Assembly: GCA_964503775.1 (NCBI GenBank)
Contig: CAZDBS010000009.1
Coordinates: forward strand, 1 to 26,112
From: CAZDBS01 sp964503775
GTDB lineage: Bacteria; Patescibacteriota; Saccharimonadia; Saccharimonadales; CAZDBS01
DNA length: 26,112 nucleotides
Reading direction: 5' to 3'
Under the pieces are notes generated by a model, which was given only the letters and a program-made list of their open reading frames with translations, searched no databases and was not told where the DNA came from. Position numbers and translations under genes: made by a program. How positions within the stretch are numbered: position 1 is the first letter of the stretch; each line of letters starts with the position of its first letter. Positions 7,107 through 12,648 of this stretch are shown here, piece after piece.

Positions 7107-7132
7107 AAAAACCCTGCCTCTCAGCAGGGTTT
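7107..7132 (-). terminator. Terminator of the rpsP-khpA operon
   Basis: AAACCCTGC (7109-7117) pairs with GCAGGGTTT (7124-7132). Read on the minus strand, the stem is followed by TTCTTTTC, making a strong intrinsic terminator about 95 bp after the khpA stop. Confidence 0.85.
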
Positions 7133-7225
7133 CACTCTCACATAAAGCTCCCAATCGCATATGCTTTTGGCTCGCTCGAGCTTTTTTGTTTGGATAATCG
7201 ATTCCCGAATTCGGGACTAGTTCTA

Positions 7226-7702
7226 TTATATGTCGAGATCGTCGAGCTCTTCAAGCTCTGCGCGGGTCTTACTTACAACAGAACTGTGGTCTTCGTCTTT
7301 GGCTGTAGTTGCTGGCAGATCATCTTCATCGACGAGGTCAGCCGTAGAACTCACAGTTGCGCTGGCATCATCTGTAACAGGCGCACTGGGTTCATCAGCG
7401 CCCCATGATCCGCTACCACTTGTACTCGTATCCGAAGAAACACCACGATCAGCTGGGCCATTGTCGACGATTTTCAGGTTATAACGAGCATCGTTCTTAG
7501 TTCCAAGTGCTCGAAGCAATGTTCGAACACTCTGCGCAGTAGCGCCACGTTTGCCGATGACACGTCCCAGATCCTCAGGATCAACGGTTAGCTCTAATAA
7601 CACGCCCTTTTCGTCAATCCGGCGATCTATTTTGACCGCATCTGGCTTGGAGACAAGAGATTTTATGATAAATTCAACAAATTGCAGGTCGATACTACTC
7701 AT
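7226..7702 (-). CDS. khpA: KH-domain RNA-binding protein KhpA with acidic tail
   Basis: Residues 1-80 form a single KH domain of the KhpA/YlqC family, with the GxxG loop GKRGATAQ that contacts RNA. KhpA pairs with KhpB in other bacteria and affects sRNA function and cell division. The family is normally about 75-80 aa; here residues 81-158 add a low-complexity tail rich in Asp, Ser and Thr, ending in ELEELDDLDI. It lies 69 bp after rpsP, the usual rpsP-khpA order, and upstream of the terminator at 7107. The tail is probably disordered. Confidence 0.9.
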   Translation of the reverse strand: MSSIDLQFVEFIIKSLVSKPDAVKIDRRIDEKGVLLELTVDPEDLGRVIGKRGATAQSVRTLLRALGTKNDARYNLKIVDNGPADRGVSSDTSTSGSGSWGADEPSAPVTDDASATVSSTADLVDEDDLPATTAKDEDHSSVVSKTRAELEELDDLDI

Positions 7703-7771
7703 GGCAGATTCTCCTTAGGCATTAAAGTTACTGATTAGGATTATAGTACAGCGCAAGCACTATAGAAATGC

Positions 7772-8287
7772 TTATTTCGCTTCGTCGACTGGTTCTTCGG
7801 CAACTTCGGCTTTAGATTCAGACTTTGTCTCTGTTTCTTCCGCTAAGATTTCTGTAACTGGTTCTGCGACAGTTTCTGGTTCTGTAGTAGATATTTCCTC
7901 GACAGGCGTCATAGGTTCAGCCTCAGCTACTTCCGCAGACTCTGCTGGCTCCGCCTCAGGAGCGCTTTCATCAACAGGACGTGTGCTGCGCCGCTTATCA
8001 GCGTTGCGAACTTTGCCCTCTTTCTTGCTTTCAACAACAACCCAGTCAGGCAATTTCACACCTTCAGCTTTGAGAAGTCGGGCGACGCGCGGTGATGGCT
8101 GAGCGCCGTTCTGAAGGTAGGTCTCGATCTTTTCTTTATCAATCGTGACTGTCTTGGCGTGAGGATCATAATGACCAAGACTAGCAGCAACACGACCGCT
8201 CTTAGGGCTAAAACGAGAGTCTTGAGCAATCACGCGAAACATAGCGTGACCTTTGCGACCAGTGCGTTGCATACGAATGGCTAGCAT
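7772..8287 (-). CDS. rpsP: Ribosomal protein bS16 with acidic extension
   Basis: bS16 is a small-subunit assembly protein. The N-terminus MLAIRMQRTGRKGHAMFRVI and the motif LGHYDPHAK are diagnostic, and the conserved domain ends near residue 85 (LPDWVV). The family is usually 80-90 aa; this copy is 171 aa because of a Glu/Ala/Pro/Thr/Val-rich tail from about residue 95. The start has GAGGAG about 10 nt upstream. It is the first gene of the rpsP-khpA operon and has a clear promoter at 8342-8370. Confidence 0.96.
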   Translation of the reverse strand: MLAIRMQRTGRKGHAMFRVIAQDSRFSPKSGRVAASLGHYDPHAKTVTIDKEKIETYLQNGAQPSPRVARLLKAEGVKLPDWVVVESKKEGKVRNADKRRSTRPVDESAPEAEPAESAEVAEAEPMTPVEEISTTEPETVAEPVTEILAEETETKSESKAEVAEEPVDEAK

Positions 8288-8341
8288 TGTCTGAGATAAC
8301 TCCTCTAGTAAACAGATTAACTAATATTTGAAGTCCATCAT

Positions 8342-8370
8342 ATGGTACAGATGACGACCTCTGTTGTCAA
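8342..8370 (-). promoter_or_regulatory. Promoter of rpsP
   Basis: On the minus strand TTGACA (8370-8365) and TACCAT (8347-8342) are separated by exactly 17 bp. The leader to the rpsP ATG is about 50 nt and includes GAGGAG. Confidence 0.7.
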
Positions 8371-8417
8371 GTTGAGAAAGAGTAGAGTGTTGGGGTTTGG
8401 GATCAGATAGCGCGAGC

Positions 8418-8480
8418 AGCGGGGAATAGAAAGTAGCACGAAGCTACGTTCCTGGGTTTTCTGCCCATGAGTTCCCCGCT
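8418..8480. other. Three-way-junction-like structure 3' of gene B
   Basis: Outer arms AGCGGGGAA (8418-8426) and TTCCCCGCT (8472-8480) pair perfectly and enclose two hairpins: GTAGC-ACGAA-GCTAC (8433-8447) and TGGG-TTTTCTG-CCCA (8453-8467). On the minus strand it begins 16 nt after the gene B stop and has no T-run, so it is not a standard terminator. Confidence 0.65.
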
Positions 8481-8496
8481 ACTTGTCCGAGATGAT

Positions 8497-8970
8497 CTAG
8501 TCGAGCAGCCAAGCCCCATGTGTGGTCGTGGCCCGAGCTTTGACTCGATCTTGGATGGGTCGCATACTCCTGACTTCTGCGGCGTCGGGATCATTTGCTA
8601 CGACGATTTCTCGCCATCGCGGGATCACCACCATTGCATTGAACTCGAGCGACCATGACAAGTCGAGGTCGGCAGTCATGATCATCCTCAGTAACTCGAC
8701 TGGGCGCACGCCGAGCAGCTTGGCCACCGTGTCGGTGACCTGTTCAAAGCACTCACCCTTCAGACCGTCTCTCACTCTGATAGTGCCAGACACAATGACA
8801 ATTTGATCGGCTTTTCCGTCGTAGAAGCCATACGCGACTCCGACGCTGTAGTCGTCGAATTGAGCGTTGACACCCTTGATCGGGGAAAGCCTGGGATGGG
8901 GCGCCACACCAAACTTGATCGTCAGGCTGATGAGGCTGTCTCCGGACTTTTCTAGTTTCGCGATTTGCAT
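8497..8970 (-). CDS. GC-rich orphan protein B (157 aa)
   Basis: Function is not recognised. It is a soluble protein with a predicted beta-rich N-terminal half (SLISLTIKFGV, YSVGVAYGFYDG, QIVIVSGTIRVRDG), then a helical segment (VTDTVAKLLGVRPVELLRMIM) and a C-terminal half containing SLEFNAMVVIPRWREIVVAN. There is no signal peptide. The ATG is preceded by GAAGG about 10 nt upstream, and a promoter lies at 9105-9133, giving a leader near 128 nt. Codon use is GC-rich like genes A and C, against the local trend. It is divergent from gene C and is followed by a multi-hairpin structure. No sequence similarity to A or C is visible to me. Confidence 0.75.
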   Translation of the reverse strand: MQIAKLEKSGDSLISLTIKFGVAPHPRLSPIKGVNAQFDDYSVGVAYGFYDGKADQIVIVSGTIRVRDGLKGECFEQVTDTVAKLLGVRPVELLRMIMTADLDLSWSLEFNAMVVIPRWREIVVANDPDAAEVRSMRPIQDRVKARATTTHGAWLLD

Positions 8971-8999
8971 ATGTTTATGCCTTCTCTAGGATCAGCTGG

Positions 9000-9051
9000 T
9001 TGCCAATCACATATCCATGCACGTTGGGATGCACACATAAGCGATTGGCAA
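9000..9051 (-). promoter_or_regulatory. Stem-loop in the 5' leader of gene B
   Basis: TTGCCAATC (9000-9008) pairs perfectly with GATTGGCAA (9043-9051) across a 34-nt interior that contains a short TGCA/TGCA pairing. It sits in the predicted mRNA leader, about 30 nt before the start codon, so it may be a cis-regulatory RNA element. Confidence 0.5.
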
Positions 9052-9068
9052 TTACACTCTACTCTGTT

Positions 9069-9090
9069 AAAAAACGACCCTTCACAAGGG
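9069..9090 (-). promoter_or_regulatory. Terminator-like hairpin at the start of the gene B leader
   Basis: CCCTT-CAC-AAGGG (9078-9090) is followed on the minus strand, after three bases, by TTTTTT (9074-9069). It starts only about 8-10 nt after the predicted transcription start, so it is either an attenuator-like element or a shield against read-through from further upstream. Confidence 0.35.
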
Positions 9091-9104
9091 AAGAATCTAG
9101 AGAT

Positions 9105-9133
9105 GTTATACCACTTTTTATCATCTGTTACAA
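9105..9133 (-). promoter_or_regulatory. Promoter of gene B
   Basis: On the minus strand TTGTAA (9133-9128) and TATAAC (9110-9105) are 17 bp apart. The start site would be near 9098. Confidence 0.55.
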
Positions 9134-9194
9134 CCTCTCTGCTCACTTCAGGCAATAGCAATCTGCACCCCATGATGCTTGCGCAATGGTAAAG

Positions 9195-9208
9195 CCCCTA
9201 CGCAGTAC
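9195..9208. repeat. Half REP-like palindrome
   Basis: CCCCTACGCAGTAC is identical to the right arm of the palindrome at 7048-7080. The matching left arm is missing, so this is a degenerate or truncated copy. Confidence 0.6.
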
Positions 9209-9239
9209 CTTTCAAATCTTTTAGCGTACATATACCGGA

Positions 9240-9268
9240 TTGACATTCCATGATGATTATGCTAATAT
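9240..9268 (+). promoter_or_regulatory. Strong promoter of gene C
   Basis: TTGACA (9240-9245) and TAATAT (9263-9268) are exactly 17 bp apart. The start site is near 9275, leaving a 5' leader of about 165 nt before the GTG at 9441. Confidence 0.75.
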
Positions 9269-9440
9269 ATGCGTTAATCTTCAGTACTCATGTACTGGGG
9301 TGGACTTTAACAAGAGAACGGTTACTCGCTATGCGGCGAACTAGTTTTGGTACTGTATTCGTGCATTTGAATATCTCAAATTCAAAAGTGCAGCACCAAA
9401 GCAACACACCCACCACACACACCATCAAGGAGACTCAGAA

Positions 9441-9986
9441 GTGATCAGGTTCATCAAGAAGCACCGCAAGACCAGCTTCACCGTTGGCGTCCTCATAGCC
9501 CTCACCGTCTACCTCGGGTATTCCGCGCCGGGCATGCCGATCAAGACGACGTCGACGGCCCCCAAGCCGACGACGACCAAGCAGGTACCTCAGCCCCTGG
9601 ACCCCTGGGTGACAGCCATCACGTCTGATGGATACACCGTCACCATCGTGGACACCCCTGAGGTGATCCTCGATAGCGCACTTATCAGGCAACTCCGTAT
9701 CACCACGCTGATGATCGCCAGCAAGGGTCGCTCGTCCGGCATCGGCGTGATGTTGGGTTGCCCCGGCTACTCCCGCCCTGGGGTCACCAAAGCGAAGGTC
9801 GCAATTCGCCACATCAAGGGCATTAAGGGCGTGGCCTTCGACGACATCAGGGGAAGAGGGGCGGCAACGTACATGCTGTCGATCGAGCTCGTCTCGCTCC
9901 CAACGACAGGTTCGTTCGACCTCGTAGAGCGTGCTCTGGCGAGCCTCGTCGGCCATGGCGCGTGTGTCCCGGGTGGTCAGGCGTGA
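9441..9986 (+). CDS. GC-rich membrane-anchored orphan protein C (181 aa)
   Basis: Function is not recognised. After a basic N-terminus (IRFIKKHRKT) comes one hydrophobic segment at about residues 12-30 (TSFTVGVLIALTVYLGYSA), then a Pro/Thr/Lys-rich linker to about residue 52 and an extracytoplasmic domain to the end. It is therefore probably anchored in the plasma membrane and faces outward. The outer domain has beta-strand-like segments (GYTVTIVDTPEVIL, TTLMIASKG) and a Gly-rich C-terminus with two Cys. The GTG start has AAGGAG at 9427-9432, eight bases upstream. GC-rich codon use ends at the ORF edges. An antisense frame of 239 residues covers the same DNA but is Arg/Gly-rich low complexity without start signals. 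Confidence 0.78.
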   Translation: MIRFIKKHRKTSFTVGVLIALTVYLGYSAPGMPIKTTSTAPKPTTTKQVPQPLDPWVTAITSDGYTVTIVDTPEVILDSALIRQLRITTLMIASKGRSSGIGVMLGCPGYSRPGVTKAKVAIRHIKGIKGVAFDDIRGRGAATYMLSIELVSLPTTGSFDLVERALASLVGHGACVPGGQA

Positions 9987-10004
9987 TCGGATGACGTTCC
10001 GGAC

Positions 10005-10049
10005 GGGCGAGAGAGATGGTACCGCGCAGCGGACTACACTCTCTCGCCC
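10005..10049 (+). other. Nested 3' stem-loop behind gene C
   Basis: GGGCGAGAGAG (10005-10015) pairs perfectly with CTCTCTCGCCC (10039-10049); inside it CCGC-GCA-GCGG (10022-10032) forms a second stem. It starts 18 nt after the stop codon and precedes a separate intrinsic terminator at 10123. Confidence 0.75.
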
Positions 10050-10122
10050 ACCCCGGCGCCCCTTTCCATAACCGTTCTCTTGTTCTCTCATATTTTGAAG
10101 AAGACAGAAGAATCGAAGAAGC

Positions 10123-10146
10123 AAATCGCCTCCCCGGCGATTTTTT
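10123..10146 (+). terminator. Intrinsic terminator of gene C
   Basis: AAATCGCC (10123-10130) pairs with GGCGATTT (10136-10143) around TCCCC, followed by further T residues. It lies between convergent gene C and rnc. It may also act weakly on the rnc transcript, where the T-run is interrupted. Confidence 0.8.
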
Positions 10147-10163
10147 GTTCTCACACTTCGACG

Positions 10164-10856
10164 CTACTGATATTTCTTCAGCGCTGCTTCGGCAGCTGAT
10201 TGTTGGCCGGCTTGTTTCGATGGGCCGCTGCCTTTACCGTAGAGTTTATCGCCAATATAGACGCCGATGACAAATACTTTGTCATGATCAGGACCTTCTT
10301 CGGAGACGACTTTGTAGACAGGAGTCTGAGAGTCGAGACTTTGAGCAAGCTCCTGGAGTCGAGACTTCGGATCCATCCAAGAACCGGTTTTCAATATCTC
10401 ATCGAGGGTGCTCAGGATATGGTCAGTGATAAACTTGCGGGACGGTTCGTAACCTTGATCGAGATACATAGCCCCGACTACCGCCTCGAATGAATTAGCC
10501 ATGATTTGCTGTTTAGCCCGATCACTTCCGCGCTTCTCGCCTCTCGAGAGTCGCATCATGTCCATAGAGCCTAGCTTGGTCGCCGCGGCGCTGATCGACT
10601 CGGTTCGTACCAGGGCGCTCCGCCAGTTGGTGAGGATGCCTTCCGGCTCAGAGAAGTTGCTGTACAGATACTCGGTAACTACGAGTTCCAGTACGGCATC
10701 TCCTAGAAACTCCAATCTTTCATTATGTTCGCTGACTGTTTTTTTGTGCTCGTTTAGATACGATCGATGTGTAAAAGCCGTGATGAGCAGTTCGATGTTG
10801 TTAAATTTTACGCCCAGTACGTCGTTAGCAAATGTTATGTATTTATCGAGATCCAT
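10164..10856 (-). CDS. rnc: Ribonuclease III
   Basis: RNase III cuts double-stranded RNA and matures 30S rRNA precursors. The catalytic domain carries the signature HNERLEFLGDAVLEL at residues 44-58, with the metal-binding Glu49 and Asp53, and a second acidic patch near FEAVVGAMYLD. A double-stranded RNA-binding domain covers about 160-230 (DPKSRLQELAQ, then KQAGQQSAAEAALKKYQ). At 230 residues it has the normal length. It is the last gene of rpmF-nusB-NUDIX-rnc, 5 bp after the NUDIX gene. Confidence 0.97.
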   Translation of the reverse strand: MDLDKYITFANDVLGVKFNNIELLITAFTHRSYLNEHKKTVSEHNERLEFLGDAVLELVVTEYLYSNFSEPEGILTNWRSALVRTESISAAATKLGSMDMMRLSRGEKRGSDRAKQQIMANSFEAVVGAMYLDQGYEPSRKFITDHILSTLDEILKTGSWMDPKSRLQELAQSLDSQTPVYKVVSEEGPDHDKVFVIGVYIGDKLYGKGSGPSKQAGQQSAAEAALKKYQ

Positions 10857-10861
10857 GTGGT

Positions 10862-11398
10862 TTAGTTGTTCCTTGGTTTAGGTTGATAGTTTCCGCGTTC
10901 GCGTATTTGTTTGAGGGCTAGTAGAATCAATTTGCCGATGTCTTCATAGGCAATTTTATCAAATGCCTCGCTCGCCGGCATCCATTTGATGCCATTCATC
11001 CAGTCTTCTTTTTTCAAATCATCGGTGTCGCCGCGCGCCTCTATCAGATGGATGTGTGTCGTCATGAGGACAAGTGTCTGCTGGCGACGGTATCGAAAGT
11101 GGATTTTACCGAGGTAGCTCTGGACCCGCATTTCCTGGAGTCCAGTTTCTTCTCTAACTTCACGTTCAGCGGTTTGTTTACTCGACTCTCCCTCCTCGAT
11201 ATGGCCTTTGGGAATAGTCCAGCGATCTTTGGCGTCTTGAATTAGGAGAATTTCAACTTCTCCTTGTGGTCGACGTCGATAGATGATACCGCCGGCGGTA
11301 GGTTCTCTGACTACTTCACTGATAGCTGGTTCGCGACTAGGATGGCCACGACGGTGGATGTAGTCCTTGAACCCTTTAATTGGGTTTGGACGTTGCAC
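10862..11398 (-). CDS. NUDIX hydrolase
   Basis: This 178-residue protein hydrolyses a nucleoside diphosphate linked to another moiety; the substrate is uncertain. The NUDIX box is complete: GHIEEGE, then REVREETGL, with all metal-binding Glu residues. The preceding PKGHIEEGE and the AGGIIYRRRPQGEVEILLIQ strand resemble Ap4A-hydrolase or RppH-like subfamilies. The N-terminal 35 residues are basic. Its start overlaps the nusB end by 23 nt and rnc follows after 5 bp. The association with rnc would suit an RNA 5'-end pyrophosphohydrolase, but that is inference. Confidence 0.9.
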   Translation of the reverse strand: MQRPNPIKGFKDYIHRRGHPSREPAISEVVREPTAGGIIYRRRPQGEVEILLIQDAKDRWTIPKGHIEEGESSKQTAEREVREETGLQEMRVQSYLGKIHFRYRRQQTLVLMTTHIHLIEARGDTDDLKKEDWMNGIKWMPASEAFDKIAYEDIGKLILLALKQIRERGNYQPKPRNN

Positions 11399-11897
11399 GT
11401 TTCTTAGTTACTTTCTTGGTCGAAGTTTTCACTTCTTTTTTAGTCTCGTCTTTTTTGGTAGTTGGCTCTTCGCCGACGTACTGACGATAGGCTGTCCCGA
11501 GGACGCCATTGATAAATTTAGAAGAGTTTTCGCCGCCGAAGGCCTTCGCGAGCTCTACAGCTTCGTTGATAACGACTTTTGGCGGTGCGTCTTGCGCTTT
11601 CATAAGCTCATGAAGAGCCAGACGCAGTATGTTGCGATCTATCCGGGCGATCTGTTCAATCGGCCACTCAGGAGCAATCGGTCGTATAATACCGTCAAGT
11701 TCATCGATGGAATCAAGCGTGCCACGAACCACATGCTTGATAAAATCCGTGTCATCGATCGTATCCTTGTAACGCTCAATATTGCGTTCTAGAATCTCGT
11801 CGATGTTGACACTAGGATCGTGACATTCCTGTCGGAAATCCCACTCATACAGCGTCTGTAACGCTACAATCCTGCCCAAATGTCGATTTGATGCCAT
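11376..11897 (-). CDS. nusB: Transcription antitermination factor NusB
   Basis: NusB binds boxA RNA with ribosomal protein S10 and supports rRNA transcription antitermination. The all-helical core is evident: NRHLGRIVALQTLYEWDF, then IARIDRNILRLALHEL, PPKVVINEAVELAKAFGGE and SSKFINGVLGT. The core ends near residue 143. A Lys/Thr-rich tail of about 30 residues follows (TTKKDETKKEVKTSTKK), which is unusual for the family and probably disordered. It sits 47 bp downstream of rpmF and overlaps the NUDIX gene start. Confidence 0.96.
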   Translation of the reverse strand: MASNRHLGRIVALQTLYEWDFRQECHDPSVNIDEILERNIERYKDTIDDTDFIKHVVRGTLDSIDELDGIIRPIAPEWPIEQIARIDRNILRLALHELMKAQDAPPKVVINEAVELAKAFGGENSSKFINGVLGTAYRQYVGEEPTTKKDETKKEVKTSTKKVTKKRATSKPN

Positions 11898-11944
11898 CTC
11901 TTCCCTAACTGTATTAAAGTTCTGTTACACCCACTTTAAGCTGC

Positions 11945-12097
11945 TTATTTGTCAGCTTTGCGCGCACCGCTCTCGCGACGCGTTGTGTAGGCTTTCACCG
12001 GAGAACGAGCATTCACTGATCGGGCCAGTTTAACAACTAAGTGACTCCGACGAGTACCGGTTCGCCGCGGTGTGGTTTGCTTCTTAGGCTTACCCAT
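11945..12097 (-). CDS. rpmF: Ribosomal protein bL32
   Basis: This 50-residue frame begins MGKPKKQTTPRRTGTRRSH, matching the conserved bL32 N-terminus (P-K-x-T-S/T-x-S/R-R-x-x-x-R-R-S-H). It has no zinc-binding cysteines, as in the zinc-free form. An AGGAG lies 12-16 bases upstream of the ATG, which is a long spacing. It is the first gene of the rpmF-nusB-NUDIX-rnc operon, with a clear promoter at 12139-12167. Confidence 0.93.
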   Translation of the reverse strand: MGKPKKQTTPRRTGTRRSHLVVKLARSVNARSPVKAYTTRRESGARKADK

Positions 12098-12131
12098 GTG
12101 TCTTATAAACTCCTATTTAACGGATAGACTT

Positions 12132-12153
12132 GCGACCTAGTATACCTGGTCGC
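12132..12153. promoter_or_regulatory. Palindrome over the rpmF -10 box (possible operator)
   Basis: GCGACC-TA-GTATAC-CT-GGTCGC is symmetric at 18 of 22 positions and contains the rpmF -10 hexamer at its centre. A protein bound here would block initiation. If transcribed from further upstream it could also form a hairpin. Confidence 0.45.
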
Positions 12154-12167
12154 CTACAATAACTCAA
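12139..12167 (-). promoter_or_regulatory. Promoter of the rpmF operon
   Basis: On the minus strand TTGAGT (12167-12162) and TATACT (12144-12139) are 17 bp apart. The leader to the rpmF ATG is about 35 nt. Confidence 0.65.
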
Positions 12168-12177
12168 GCAGTTATAG

Positions 12178-12207
12178 TTGACCCAATGGCAGTTATTATG
12201 TTATAAT
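12178..12207 (+). promoter_or_regulatory. Promoter of the 79-aa gene, predicted leaderless
   Basis: TTGACC (12178-12183) and a perfect TATAAT (12202-12207) are 18 bp apart. The ATG at 12214 follows the -10 box by six bases, so the transcript should begin at the start codon itself. Confidence 0.7.
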
Positions 12208-12213
12208 ATCACC

Positions 12214-12453
12214 ATGTACGCAGGTAATAATCAATTTCAGCACACACCTCGACTATCTCCTGAGGCTCAGAGAGCTATCGGCAGGGTCGAGCGAGCGAGA
12301 TATTACCCTTCCCTTCTATCAGCTATAATTGTGCCTCGCCGCACACGTGTAGCGGAAACTATCATCATGAATGATCACAGGAGTTATCTTGAAGGACTGG
12401 CTCGTGTAGCCGATCGCAGCGTCGTCATGACACCTGAACCAATACTAGAATGA
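12214..12453 (+). CDS. Small orphan protein (79 aa), leaderless
   Basis: Function is not recognised. The chosen start (MYAGNNQFQHTPRLSP) follows the TATAAT by six bases; an upstream TTG at 12178 in the same frame is part of the -35 box and cannot be the start. The protein is Arg-rich in the middle (RVERARYYPSL, VPRRTRVAET) and has no clear membrane segment. It ends six bases before the next small gene and is probably co-transcribed with it. Confidence 0.6.
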   Translation: MYAGNNQFQHTPRLSPEAQRAIGRVERARYYPSLLSAIIVPRRTRVAETIIMNDHRSYLEGLARVADRSVVMTPEPILE

Positions 12454-12459
12454 CCTACT

Positions 12460-12648
12460 ATGGATACTGTCGTCCAGCCCCAGACCGAGCGACCATTCGA
12501 CTACGAATTAGATGATCCTGATCTCGAATTAAGCGAGATAGAAAAGATTCGTCGCAACATTGATGCAATATACAGGGAGTCGGGTGACCCAGTCATACAG
12601 CGCGAAATTGCCATGCTGCCAGATAAGCCTTATCACCTAAACGACTAG
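12460..12648 (+). CDS. Small acidic orphan protein (62 aa)
   Basis: Function is not recognised. It begins MDTVVQPQTERPFDYELDDP, is acidic, and contains a helical stretch (LSEIEKIRRNIDAIYRES). There is no Shine-Dalgarno site, so it probably depends on translation of the 79-aa gene six bases upstream. Its last 12 bases overlap the end of convergent leuS. Confidence 0.55.
   Translation: MDTVVQPQTERPFDYELDDPDLELSEIEKIRRNIDAIYRESGDPVIQREIAMLPDKPYHLND

Larger units (their letters stand above)
8971..9440. other. Long intergenic region between divergent genes B and C
   Basis: This 470-bp AT-richer region holds both divergent promoters, two long 5' leaders and a half REP palindrome (9195-9208). I find no further gene in it: the short frames present lack start signals and overlap the leader structures. 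Confidence 0.7.

Noticed and set aside
7170..7212. Palindromes GCTCG-CT-CGAGC followed by T6, and CCCGAATTCGGG, as further terminators
   Set aside because: The loops are too short to form hairpins as written, and the strong terminator at 7107-7132 already serves the operon.
9435..10154. 239-residue minus-strand frame opposite gene C
   Set aside because: It is Arg/Gly-rich low complexity, typical of the antisense of a GC-rich gene. It has no ribosome site, whereas gene C has a promoter, AAGGAG, a membrane segment and a terminator.
12178..12213. TTG start at 12178 for the 79-aa gene
   Set aside because: That TTG is part of the -35 box and would lie upstream of the predicted transcription start. 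The ATG at 12214 fits the promoter.
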